From contig NZ_VIGV01000007.1 of NCBI RefSeq assembly GCF_007858445.1, positions 79,027-143,026 of the forward strand: a stretch of 64,000 nt of DNA, read 5' to 3'. Under the pieces are notes generated by a model, which saw only the letters and a program-made list of their open reading frames with translations, had not been told where the DNA came from and searched no databases. Each line of letters opens with the position of its first letter. Position 1 is the stretch's first letter. This DNA is from Tsukamurella sputi. Lineage in GTDB: Bacteria > Actinomycetota > Actinomycetes > Mycobacteriales > Mycobacteriaceae. Positions 45,848 through 54,344 of this stretch are shown one piece after another. A program made the position numbers and the translations under genes.

Positions 45848-46393
45848 ATGCCCGGGGTACTTGTATTCGCAGCAGGCAATGTCACGAACGACCTGACCTA
45901 CCGGGAGTCCGCCCGTGATCAGCGGCACGACTTCCTGAGCTTCACCATGGCCGCGAACAACGGCTATCTGGACGAGAACGGCGAGTGGAAGCAGACCGGC
46001 ACGGTCTGGCTGAACGTCAAGGCCTTCGGCGCACTCGCCCGTAACGCGCGCGCCGTGATCGCCAAGGGCCGGCCCGTCATGGTGCACGGAGAACTCAAGC
46101 ACGAGACCTTCGACGGCGCGGACGGCCAGCGGCACAGTTCGCTCGACCTCAAGGCCGACGCCATCGGGCTGAACCTGCGGATGTGCGCCAGCCAGTACGT
46201 CGGTGTGGGGGAGCGCTACCGGGAGATCTCTCCGCAGGCCACTGGAGCGGGGCCGACCGGAACGCCCGGGGAGGACGCGGGTGACGGATGTGCACCGCAG
46301 TCCGGGCAGGAGGGAGTCGTGGCCGATGGATTCGTGAGCGATGAATCGGCCGATCGTGAGCCCGCAGCAGTCGGGAGCACACCCGACTACTGA
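45848..46393 (+). CDS. single-stranded DNA-binding protein, second copy type
   Basis: 181 residues from the ATG at 45848 behind GAGGAG. OB-fold core (VFAAGNVTNDLTYRESA, GTVWLNVKAFGALARNARAVIAKGRPVMVHGEL, SLDLKADAIGLNLR) with an acidic C-terminal tail. It lacks the DDDIPF-type tip of the essential SSB, as in the paralogous SsbB-like proteins of Actinobacteria. Confidence 0.85.
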   Translation: MPGVLVFAAGNVTNDLTYRESARDQRHDFLSFTMAANNGYLDENGEWKQTGTVWLNVKAFGALARNARAVIAKGRPVMVHGELKHETFDGADGQRHSSLDLKADAIGLNLRMCASQYVGVGERYREISPQATGAGPTGTPGEDAGDGCAPQSGQEGVVADGFVSDESADREPAAVGSTPDY

Positions 46394-46571
46394 CGCGGCG
46401 TCGGATCCGGCGCCCGGACGACCCCGTCCACACCCGTGTCTTGGCCTCACATACGGTGGCGCGTCGGCGTGAGGTCGAGTTCACGGCGTGGTCATCGCGG
46501 GAACCTGCGGCGCAACATCGGCTGCCTACCTTCGACGCGAAAGAGTTCGCGACGCACCGGGAGGTCTGGAC

Positions 46572-47984
46572 ATGAGCCGATCACACACGATCACGGAGTG
46601 GGATCCGGAGAACCGCCGGCAGTGGGAGGCGGGCGGCGAGAAGGTCGCGAAGCGGAACCTGCTGTGGTCCGTGATCGCGGAGCACGTGGGCTTCTCGGTG
46701 TGGTCCCTGTGGTCCGTGATGGTGCTGTTCATGCCGCAGGACGTCTACGGCCTGAGCACGGCCGACAAGTTCCTCATCGGCGCCACCGCCACCCTCGTCG
46801 GCTCGTGCCTGCGGATCCCGTACACGCTCGCCACCGCGCGTTTCGGCGGCCGGAACTGGACGATCTTCAGCGCATTCGTGCTGGCGGTGCCCGTGATCGC
46901 CACGATGGTCATCCTGGCGAATCCCGGGCAGCCGCTGTGGGTGTATCTCGTGTGTGCCGCACTCACCGGTTTCGGCGGCGGCAACTTCGCCTCGTCCATG
47001 ACCAACATCAACGCCTTCTTCCCGCAGCGGCTCAAGGGCTGGGCCCTCGGGCTCAACGCCGGCGGCGGCAACATCGGCGTCCCCGCGGTCCAGTTGGTGG
47101 GCCTGCTGGTGATCGCGACGGCGGGCAACCGCGAGCCCTACTGGGTGTGCGCCGTCTATCTGGTCCTGCTGGCCGTGGCCGGTGTCGGTGCGGCTCTGTT
47201 CATGGACAACCTGCAGGTCCCGACGGTCGATACCGCAGCGATGCGCGCCGCTGTCCGCGACCGCGACACCTGGATCGTCTCCCTGCTCTACATCGGCACG
47301 TTCGGCTCCTTCATCGGCTTCTCCTTCGCCTTCGGCCAGGTCCTGCAGGCAACCTTCCGGGCGGGCGGCGAGTCGGCGGCGCAGGCCTCGCTCCACGCCG
47401 CGCAGATCGCCTTCATCGGTCCGCTGCTCGGCTCGGTATCCCGCGTCTACGGCGGCAAGCTCGCCGACCGGCTCGGCGGTGGCCGGGTCACCCTCTACGT
47501 CTTCGCGGGAATGATCGCCGCCGGCGGCGTCCTGATCGCGGCGGCGACCACGGCGGGCTCGGGCGCGCCGTCCGGCGCGGTGCTCGGCGCCTACGTCCTC
47601 GGGTTCATCGCGCTGTTCCTGCTCAGCGGTCTGGGCAACGGTTCGGTGTACAAGATTATCCCCTCGATCTTCGAGGCCAGGTCTCGTTCGCTCGATGTCG
47701 ACGAGGCCACCCGGACGCACTACTCGCGCGCCATGTCGGGCGCTGTGATCGGTATCGCGGGAGCGATCGGTGGCCTCGGTGGCGTCGGGATCAACCTGGT
47801 CCTGCGCGCGTCGTATCAGTCGTCCGGCACTGCGACGATCGCGTTCTGGGTGTTCGGCGCCTTCTACGTGCTCGCCGCGCTGGTCACCTGGAAGGTCTAC
47901 GTGCGTACGCCCGCGCCCCGCGCGCATGGGACGCTGGAGGCCACGCCGCGCGACGGTGCCCTCACCGTCGCCGACACCCGATGA
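46572..47984 (+). CDS. narK: nitrate/nitrite transporter NarK-type MFS
   Basis: 470 residues, 12 transmembrane helices. Nitrate signature ALTGFGGGNFASSMTNINAFFP in helix 5 and GLGNGSVYKIIPSIFEA in helix 11. ATG at 46572 behind GGGAGG. Imports nitrate (or exchanges it for nitrite) for the assimilation genes below. Overlaps nnaR by 4 bases (ATGA). Confidence 0.93.
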   Translation: MSRSHTITEWDPENRRQWEAGGEKVAKRNLLWSVIAEHVGFSVWSLWSVMVLFMPQDVYGLSTADKFLIGATATLVGSCLRIPYTLATARFGGRNWTIFSAFVLAVPVIATMVILANPGQPLWVYLVCAALTGFGGGNFASSMTNINAFFPQRLKGWALGLNAGGGNIGVPAVQLVGLLVIATAGNREPYWVCAVYLVLLAVAGVGAALFMDNLQVPTVDTAAMRAAVRDRDTWIVSLLYIGTFGSFIGFSFAFGQVLQATFRAGGESAAQASLHAAQIAFIGPLLGSVSRVYGGKLADRLGGGRVTLYVFAGMIAAGGVLIAAATTAGSGAPSGAVLGAYVLGFIALFLLSGLGNGSVYKIIPSIFEARSRSLDVDEATRTHYSRAMSGAVIGIAGAIGGLGGVGINLVLRASYQSSGTATIAFWVFGAFYVLAALVTWKVYVRTPAPRAHGTLEATPRDGALTVADTR

Positions 47985-49138
47985 CCGCCGCAGTGAAGGA
48001 GTCCGATCCGATGACCGAGGCGCCGGCTCGCCCCCTTGTCGGATTCACCGTGGCGATCACGGCCGCGCGCCGCGCTGACGAGTTGGGCACCCTGCTCGAG
48101 CGGCGCGGCGCCGCCGTGCTCGCCGCACCCGCGATCGCCATGGTGCCCCTGTCGGACGACGATCGGCTGCGCGCCGCGACGGAGGAACTGCTCGCCACCC
48201 CGCCGGACCTACTGGTGGCGACCACCGGCATCGGCTTCCGCGGGTGGCTCGAGGCGGCCGAGGGCTGGGGACTCGCCGAACGTCTGCTCGCCGCCCTCGG
48301 CGGCGGCCGGGTCATCTCCCGCGGTCCCAAGGCGACCGGCGCACTCCGCGCCGCCGGCCTGCGGGAGGAGTGGTCTCCCGAATCGGAGTCCTCCGTCGAG
48401 GTGCTCAGCCACCTCTCGACCTCCGACCTCACCGGGCTGAGGGTCGCGGTCCAGCTGCACGGCGCGACCGACAAATGGGACCCGAATCCCGGCCTGCTCG
48501 ACGGGCTGCGCGCACTCGGCGCTCAGATCGTCGAGGTCCCCGTGTACCGCTGGGAGCGGCCCGCGGACCTCACCGGTCTCGACCGACTGATCGAGGCGAT
48601 CGCGACCTCCGCCGTCGACGCGGTGACCTTCACCTCCGCACCCGCCGCGGCATCGGTGCTCGAGCGCGCTGCCGAGCTCGGGCTCGACGAGTCCGTGCGA
48701 GGTGCGTTGAGCGGGCCCGTCGTTCCCTACTGCGTGGGGCCGGTCACCGCGACGCCGCTCGAGCGGCTGGGCATCGAGACCGTCACCCCGGAGCGGATGC
48801 GGCTCGGTGCCCTGGCGCGCCTCGTCGAGCAGGACCTGCCCGACCGTCGGCCCGACCTCCCCGTCGCCGGACACCGCCTGGGGCTTCGTGCCCGGGGCGC
48901 GGTCGTGGACGGAGTGGATCGCGAGCTCACGCCGACATCGATCGTTCTGCTGCGCCTGCTCGCGCGTGAGCCGGGGGCCGTCGTCTCCCGGGAGGGCCTA
49001 CTCTCGGCTCTGGGCGGCGACGATCCGCACGCCGTCGAGGCGGCGGTCGCGCGACTGCGGACGGGACTGGGACACAAGGAGATCGTCGCCACCGTGGTCA
49101 AGCGCGGCTACCGGCTCGCAGTCGATGAGGAGCAGTGA
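47981..49138 (+). CDS. nnaR: NnaR-like regulator (uroporphyrinogen-III synthase-like domain plus winged helix)
   Basis: 385 residues. N-terminal HemD-fold domain (about 15-265: GFTVAITAARRADELGTLLERRGA, VRVAVQLHG-type blocks) and a C-terminal OmpR-like winged helix (about 290-385: LTPTSIVLLRLLAREPGAVVSREGLL). This is the NnaR architecture, known to co-activate nitrate/nitrite assimilation genes with GlnR in Streptomyces and Mycobacterium. The HemD domain probably senses rather than catalyses. Coupled to narK and to cbiX. Confidence 0.85.
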   Translation: MTAAVKESDPMTEAPARPLVGFTVAITAARRADELGTLLERRGAAVLAAPAIAMVPLSDDDRLRAATEELLATPPDLLVATTGIGFRGWLEAAEGWGLAERLLAALGGGRVISRGPKATGALRAAGLREEWSPESESSVEVLSHLSTSDLTGLRVAVQLHGATDKWDPNPGLLDGLRALGAQIVEVPVYRWERPADLTGLDRLIEAIATSAVDAVTFTSAPAAASVLERAAELGLDESVRGALSGPVVPYCVGPVTATPLERLGIETVTPERMRLGALARLVEQDLPDRRPDLPVAGHRLGLRARGAVVDGVDRELTPTSIVLLRLLAREPGAVVSREGLLSALGGDDPHAVEAAVARLRTGLGHKEIVATVVKRGYRLAVDEEQ

Positions 49139-49139
49139 C

Positions 49140-49856
49140 GTGGGAACCCTTCTCGTGGCGCACGGCACCCGCAGTGAGCACGGGGTCGCGATGATCGGCG
49201 ATCTGGCCGAGGCCATGTCCGCGCGGCTGTCGGAGACCGTGCGCGTGGCCTTCGTCGACGTCCTCGGTCCGACACCGGCGGAGGTCCTCACCGAGCTCGA
49301 CCACGAACCCACGGTAGTGGTGCCGGCGTTCCTGTCCAGCGGCTTCCACGTCCGGCACGATCTGCCGCGGGAGGTCGCCGGATCGGGGCACCGCTCCGCG
49401 ACCGTGACGCCCGCGCTCGGCCCCTCCCCGGAGTTGGCGCGGGCGATGCTCGGTCGCCTGCAGGGGGCGGGCTGGCAGCGCGGCGACGCCGTCGTCATGG
49501 CCGCCGCCGGGACGCGCGACCCGCACGCGCAGGGCGAGCTCCGGCGGACCGCCGCCGCGCTCTCCGCGCTGGTGGGCAGCAGGGTCGCGATCGCCTTCGC
49601 GGCCCCCAGTCAGCAGAGCGAGGGCTATCCGTCGGTCTCCGAGGTCGTCGCGCGCGTGCGGTCCGACGGTGCGCGGTCCGTCGCCGTGGCGTCGTACCTC
49701 TTGGCGGAGGGCCTGTTCCAGCAGCGGCTCCGGGACTCGGGCGCGGACGTCGTCGCCGCACCACTGGGTCTGCACCCCTCTGTTGTGCGCCTGGCGTGTC
49801 TGCGTCGCAGTCATGCCGGCCTGGCCGCGCCGGCCACGGCCGTCAGCAGAGGCTGA
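49140..49856 (+). CDS. sirohydrochlorin cobaltochelatase/ferrochelatase-like (CbiX)
   Basis: 238 residues from the GTG at 49140, behind GAGGAG that lies inside the nnaR end. The HGTRSEHG metal-binding histidine motif is at about residues 7-14. Two half-domains, each with a histidine, fit CbiX/SirB chelatases. In this neighbourhood its job is probably iron insertion to make siroheme for NirB. Alternative start: ATG at 49125, five codons upstream. Confidence 0.85.
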   Translation: MGTLLVAHGTRSEHGVAMIGDLAEAMSARLSETVRVAFVDVLGPTPAEVLTELDHEPTVVVPAFLSSGFHVRHDLPREVAGSGHRSATVTPALGPSPELARAMLGRLQGAGWQRGDAVVMAAAGTRDPHAQGELRRTAAALSALVGSRVAIAFAAPSQQSEGYPSVSEVVARVRSDGARSVAVASYLLAEGLFQQRLRDSGADVVAAPLGLHPSVVRLACLRRSHAGLAAPATAVSRG

Positions 49857-49874
49857 CCGCCGATCGCGTCGTCG

Positions 49875-50540
49875 TCAGAACAGCACTCGCACGACCCACG
49901 CCCCCGCCCAGAGCAGCACGGTCGCCACGGCGAGAACGATGCCCACCGCGCCGGCCCAACGACCGAGGACGCCGAGCCGGGGACCAGCGAGCGGACCGTC
50001 GGCCCGGACCGGTGCGCGGGGCCCGGGCGGGAAGGGCTCCGAGGCAGCGGGTGCGCCTGCCTCCGGAGCGAGTGCATCGGCGAGAGCCCGGGCGAAATCC
50101 GACGCCGACTGGAACCGGAACGCGGCGTCGCGCGATGTGGCCCGCGTCAGGACCGCCTCGATGCCCGGCCCGAGGTCCGGTCGCGCCTGCCGGGTGTTGG
50201 CGATCCGGTAGGAGTTCGGAGCAGTCCCCGTCAGGAGCGTGTGCGCGGTACTGGCCAGCGAGAAGACCTCGGACCGCACGTCCGGAGCAGCGCCGCCGAA
50301 GATCTCCGGGGCGGCGTGTGCACCGGTATCCGCGGATCCGTCGAGCGATGTCGGATCGACCAGGACGACGCGGCCGTCCGGTGTCAGCGCGATCCCCGCA
50401 GGGCTGAGCCTGCCGTGCGGGCGTCCCTCGGCCGCACGCCGATCGACCTCGTCCGCTACCGCCGAGACGACGTGCGCGACCTGGTCCGCCGCGAGCGGTC
50501 CGGTCTCGCGGATGCGGGTGGCGAAGTCGTCGTCGGCCAT
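49875..50540 (-). CDS. degenerate kinase C-lobe membrane protein (pseudokinase-like), copy 2
   Basis: 221 residues. It aligns by eye with the second half of bacterial Ser/Thr kinases: HGRLSPAGIAL in place of HRDLKP, AAPEIF for the APE motif, EVFSLASTAHTLLTG for the DVYSLG helix. It has no N-lobe, no glycine-rich loop, no VAIK lysine and no DFG aspartate motif. A Pro/Ala linker and one transmembrane helix (about 195-215) end the protein. Paralog of the gene just upstream. Catalysis is not expected; probably a scaffold, sensor or inhibitor. Confidence 0.65.
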   Translation of the reverse strand: MADDDFATRIRETGPLAADQVAHVVSAVADEVDRRAAEGRPHGRLSPAGIALTPDGRVVLVDPTSLDGSADTGAHAAPEIFGGAAPDVRSEVFSLASTAHTLLTGTAPNSYRIANTRQARPDLGPGIEAVLTRATSRDAAFRFQSASDFARALADALAPEAGAPAASEPFPPGPRAPVRADGPLAGPRLGVLGRWAGAVGIVLAVATVLLWAGAWVVRVLF

Positions 50541-50556
50541 CGGGGTCCGTGCGGGC

Positions 50557-51237
50557 TCAGGAACCGCTGAGGAACAGCGCCATGAAGCCGGCGGCGGCCA
50601 GCACCACCAGCAGGAGGAAGACGATCGGCAGAGCGGCCTCGGGGATCTCGAAGCGGCGGCCGGGGGTGGTCTGCTCGGTAGGCACGGGCACGGGGGTGTC
50701 CACGACCAGCTGGGGCGCCGGTGCCGGGGCCGGGGACCGCACCGGAATCGCGGAGGGCTGAACGGGCTGCTCGAGCGCCTCGGTCAACGCCGCGGCGAAC
50801 TCCGTCGCCGTCGCGAACCGCAGCTCAGGTGTGCGAGCGGTGGCCTGGAGTAGGACTCCGTCGACGCCGGGCCCCAGGTCGGGGCGGTCCCTGCGCACCG
50901 TCGCGAATCCGTACGGATTCGGCGGATGGCCGGTCAGCAGCGTGTAGGTGGTGTTCCCGAGGGAGTACACCTCGGACTGCCCGGTGATGAGCCCGGTCTC
51001 GTGGATCTCGGGCGCCGCGTACACCACGGCCTCATCGCTGTCCGGTACCTCGATCAGTTGCGGGTTACCCGCGGGATCGACGCTGAGGGCGGCCGGACTG
51101 ATCCGTCCGTGCGGCGTGCCGGCACGGCCGCGGGCGTCGATGACCGGCGCGATCGAGCCGATCAGGTAGCCGACGTCGGCGGCCGCCATCGGACGCCGAT
51201 CGTGCAGTCGAACGGAGGGGTCGCCGGGACCTGTCAT
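50557..51237 (-). CDS. degenerate kinase C-lobe membrane protein (pseudokinase-like), copy 1
   Basis: 226 residues, ATG at 51237 behind AAGGAG. HGRISPAALSVDPAG (HRD/catalytic-loop position), YAAPEIHETGLITGQSEVYSLG (APE and helix F) and RDRPDLGPGVDGVLLQA match the C-lobe of Ser/Thr kinases, again without an N-lobe or DFG. A Pro-rich linker and C-terminal helix (about 203-222). It starts 44 bases after nirD and ends 16 bases before copy 2, so both probably belong to the nitrite reductase transcript. Confidence 0.65.
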   Translation of the reverse strand: MTGPGDPSVRLHDRRPMAAADVGYLIGSIAPVIDARGRAGTPHGRISPAALSVDPAGNPQLIEVPDSDEAVVYAAPEIHETGLITGQSEVYSLGNTTYTLLTGHPPNPYGFATVRRDRPDLGPGVDGVLLQATARTPELRFATATEFAAALTEALEQPVQPSAIPVRSPAPAPAPQLVVDTPVPVPTEQTTPGRRFEIPEAALPIVFLLLVVLAAAGFMALFLSGS

Positions 51238-51281
51238 CGCCTACTCCTTCAGCTGTCAGGAGCAGAGTAGCGGTGCTGCGA

Positions 51282-51689
51282 TCACAGAATCTCGGGACGG
51301 GGACGGAAACCGAAACGGACCTCCGGTGAGTTCGCGACGAAGACCGTCCCGTCGAGTGAGATCCTGGTGTCGTACACCGGGATCGAGACGCCGGGTGCGT
51401 CCAGACAGCGACCGTCCAGCAGGCTGAAGGCCTGCTTCTTCAACGGCGACTGGACCACCGGGAACCCGCCCCGATCGCCGACGATGCCGCGTGACATCAC
51501 GGCGGCCCGGCCGATCGGGTCGATGTTCCCGATCGCCCGAATGCTGTCGTCGGCCAGCCGGAACAGGGCCACCTGGGCACCGTCGGGGAGGAGCACCGCG
51601 ACCCCGCGGAGCGGTTCGAGCCGGGCCGCGGGGCACGCCGCGGTCCAGTCGCGGGTCCATCGGTGCAGATCGAAGGGGGTCGTGGTCAT
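51282..51689 (-). CDS. nirD: nitrite reductase small subunit NirD
   Basis: 135 residues, Rieske-like fold without the cluster cysteines and histidines, as is normal for NirD. Blocks: WTAACPAARLEPLRGVAVLLPDG, NIDPIGRAAVMSRGIVGDR, QSPLKKQAFSLLDG. ATG overlaps the nirB stop by 4 bases. Required with NirB for NADH-dependent nitrite reduction to ammonium. Confidence 0.93.
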   Translation of the reverse strand: MTTTPFDLHRWTRDWTAACPAARLEPLRGVAVLLPDGAQVALFRLADDSIRAIGNIDPIGRAAVMSRGIVGDRGGFPVVQSPLKKQAFSLLDGRCLDAPGVSIPVYDTRISLDGTVFVANSPEVRFGFRPRPEIL

Positions 51690-54220
51690 GCCTGTTCCTT
51701 CCTCGGGGGCATCGACGGGGTACTGCCGAGCAGAATGGGCACCTTGCGGCCGTTCTTCTCGCCGAAGTCGACCGTCGGGTCGGGGGCACCGGGAGCGTTG
51801 ACGAAGGAAACGAACCGGGCGAGCTTGTCGGGGTCGTCGAGGACGCCCTTCCACTCGCACGCGTAGCCGTCCACGTGCCGCGCGACGGTGGCCTCGAAGT
51901 CCGCGTTGAGGCCGAGCGCATCGTCGATCACGACCGCGCGCAGGCGGTCCATGCCGCCGTCGAGGCTCTCGACCCACGGCGCGGTGCGCTGCAGCCGGTC
52001 GGCGGTGCGGATGTAGTACATGAGGAAGCGGTCGACGTAGGTGATCAGCGTCTCCCGGTCGAGATCGCCGGCGAGGAGCTGCGCGTGCCTCGGCGTCATG
52101 CCGCCGTTGCCGCCCACGTAGAGGTTCCACCCGGACTCCGTCGCGATGACGCCGACGTCCTTGCCGCGGGCTTCCGCGCATTCCCGGGCGCAGCCGGAGA
52201 CGCCCATCTTGATCTTGTGCGGCGATCGGAGGCCGCGGTACCGCAGCTCGAGATCGATCGCCATCTGCACCGAGTCCTGCTGGCCGTAGCGGCACCAGTC
52301 GCTGCCGACGCAGCTCTTCACGGTGCGCAGTGATTTGCCGTAGGCCTGACCGGATTCCATGCCGGCGTCCACCAGGCGCCGCCAGATCAGCGGCAACTGG
52401 TCGACTGTGGCGCCGAACATGTCGATCCGCTGGCCGCCGGTGATCTTGGTGTAGAGCCCGAAGTCGCGGGCGATCTCGCCGATCACGATCAGCTGCTCGG
52501 CGGTCACGTCGCCGCCGGGCATGCGGGGCACCACCGAGTAGGTGCCGTTGCGCTGGATGTTGGCGAGGAAGTGATCGTTGCTGTCCTGCAGGGACGCCTG
52601 CTCGCCGGAGAGGATGTGGTCCGAACTGGTGGACGCGAGGATCGATGCCACCGTCGGCTTGCAGAGGTCGCAGCCCGTGCCGGTGCCGAACCGCTCGATC
52701 AGCCCGCTGAAGGTGCGGATGCCGCTCGCCTGGACCAGCTCGAAGAGCTCGGCGCGGGACTGGGTGAAGTGCTCGCACAGCGACTTCGAGACGGTGACGC
52801 CCTCCGCCTCGAGCAGCTGCGAGAGCAGCGGCACGCAGGAGCCGCACGACGTGCCGGCGCTGGTGCAGCCCTTGAGCTCCGCGACCGTGCACGCGCCGTC
52901 GGCGATCGCCGCGCACAGCGTGCCCTTCGAGACGTCGTTGCACGAGCAGACCTGCGCAGCGTCGGGGAGCGCTCCGACCCCGATGCCGGGGGAGCCGTCG
53001 CCGGCGGGTGCGATGAGCGAGACGGGGTCGCCCGGCAGGGACGAGCCGACGAGGGGCCGCAGCACGCCGTACTGCGAGGCGTCGCCGACGAGCACGCCGC
53101 CGAGTAGCGTCGAGGCGTCGTCGGAGAGGACCAGCTTCGCGTAGGTCCCGCCGATCGGGTCGCTGACCACCACGTCGAGGGCGCCCGGAGTGGTGCCGAG
53201 GGCGTCGCCGAAGGAGGCCACGTCGACGCCGAGCAACTTGAGCTTGGTGGACAGGTCGGCCCCCGGGAACTGCGCGTCGCCGCCGAGCAGGCGGTCCGCG
53301 ACCACCTCGGCGCTCGCGTAGCCCGGGCCGACGAGGCCGTAGCAGCGGCCCTCGATCGCCGCGACCTCGCCGATCGCGTAGACGGCGGGATCGGAGGTGG
53401 CACAGCCGAGGTCGGTGATGACACCGCCCCGCTCACCGACGGCCAGCCCGGCCTCGCGGGCCAGCTCGTCGCGCGGCCGGACACCGGCGGCGAAGACCAC
53501 GACCGCCGCGTCCACCACGGTCTCGTCCTTGAGCGTCACAGCGAGGCCGTGGTCGCCGAGGGAGATGTCGCTGGTACCCGACGAGAGCGAGATGTCGATC
53601 CCGAGGTCGCCGATCATCCGCGCCAGGTGTTCGCCGCCGCCGGCGTCGACCTGCTGGGGCATCAGGCGCGGGTTGACCTCCACCACGTGCGGGCGCAGGC
53701 CCAGGGTGCGCAGCGCGTTCGCCGCCTCCAGGCCGAGGAGTCCGCCGCCGACTACGATGCCGACGGGTTCCGCCGTGCGGGCCGACGCGGCGTCGGCGTC
53801 CGCGCGGAGTGCGTCCAGGTCGTCGAGGGTGCGGTAGACGTGACAACCGGGGAGGTCGTGCCCCGGGACGGGTGGCACGAAGGCGTAGGAGCCGGTGGCG
53901 AGCACCAGCGCGTCGTAGGCGATCGGGCCGTCGGCCGTTGCGACGGTGCGCGCTGCGCGGTCGATGCCGATGACCCGCGCGCCGAGCCGTAGCTCCACCA
54001 GCGGATCTCCTGCGTAGTCGTTGCCCGCGAGAGCGAGCTCGCCGCGGTCCCAGGTCCCGACGTAGGACGAGAGCCCGACGCGGTCGTAGGCCGCGTCCGA
54101 CTCCTCGCCCAGAACCACGATCCGCCACGCCCCGGCCTCGTCGCGGGCGCGCAGTGCCTCGACGAATCTGTGGCCGACCATCCCGTGACCCACCACCACG
54201 ACCGTGCGCTGGTTGACCAT
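51686..54220 (-). CDS. nirB: nitrite reductase large subunit NirB
   Basis: 844 residues from the ATG at 54220 (GAGAGG upstream). Domains: FAD/NADH oxidoreductase (VVVVGHGMVGHRFVEAL; VVGGGLLGLEAANAL), BFD-like [2Fe-2S] (CSCNDVSKG...CTSAGTSCGSC, about 400-450), then ferredoxin-like and siroheme/[4Fe-4S] domain with KSCVGSDWCRYG and GVSGCARECAEARGKD. Assimilatory nitrite-to-ammonium reduction in the cytoplasm. Candidate GlnR box upstream. Confidence 0.95.
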   Translation of the reverse strand: MVNQRTVVVVGHGMVGHRFVEALRARDEAGAWRIVVLGEESDAAYDRVGLSSYVGTWDRGELALAGNDYAGDPLVELRLGARVIGIDRAARTVATADGPIAYDALVLATGSYAFVPPVPGHDLPGCHVYRTLDDLDALRADADAASARTAEPVGIVVGGGLLGLEAANALRTLGLRPHVVEVNPRLMPQQVDAGGGEHLARMIGDLGIDISLSSGTSDISLGDHGLAVTLKDETVVDAAVVVFAAGVRPRDELAREAGLAVGERGGVITDLGCATSDPAVYAIGEVAAIEGRCYGLVGPGYASAEVVADRLLGGDAQFPGADLSTKLKLLGVDVASFGDALGTTPGALDVVVSDPIGGTYAKLVLSDDASTLLGGVLVGDASQYGVLRPLVGSSLPGDPVSLIAPAGDGSPGIGVGALPDAAQVCSCNDVSKGTLCAAIADGACTVAELKGCTSAGTSCGSCVPLLSQLLEAEGVTVSKSLCEHFTQSRAELFELVQASGIRTFSGLIERFGTGTGCDLCKPTVASILASTSSDHILSGEQASLQDSNDHFLANIQRNGTYSVVPRMPGGDVTAEQLIVIGEIARDFGLYTKITGGQRIDMFGATVDQLPLIWRRLVDAGMESGQAYGKSLRTVKSCVGSDWCRYGQQDSVQMAIDLELRYRGLRSPHKIKMGVSGCARECAEARGKDVGVIATESGWNLYVGGNGGMTPRHAQLLAGDLDRETLITYVDRFLMYYIRTADRLQRTAPWVESLDGGMDRLRAVVIDDALGLNADFEATVARHVDGYACEWKGVLDDPDKLARFVSFVNAPGAPDPTVDFGEKNGRKVPILLGSTPSMPPRKEQA

Positions 54221-54291
54221 GGACCTCTCCTCTCGCCGGAAACCATCGGCTCCGAATCTAAGGAGGTGGTGTTGCGGGGCTGTGCCGCCGT

Positions 54292-54307
54292 GTTGCCCGT
54301 CGATCAC
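54292..54307 (-). promoter_or_regulatory. GlnR-like box upstream of nirB
   Basis: On the minus strand GTGAT-CGACGG-GCAAC fits the GlnR pattern GTNAC-n6-GNAAC with one mismatch (T for C). It is 72-87 bases before the nirB start. GlnR controls nitrogen assimilation in Actinobacteria. Inference from pattern only. Confidence 0.4.
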
Positions 54308-54344
54308 GCCTTCCTCACGGGCCGCGGATCACGGGCGTGAGGAG

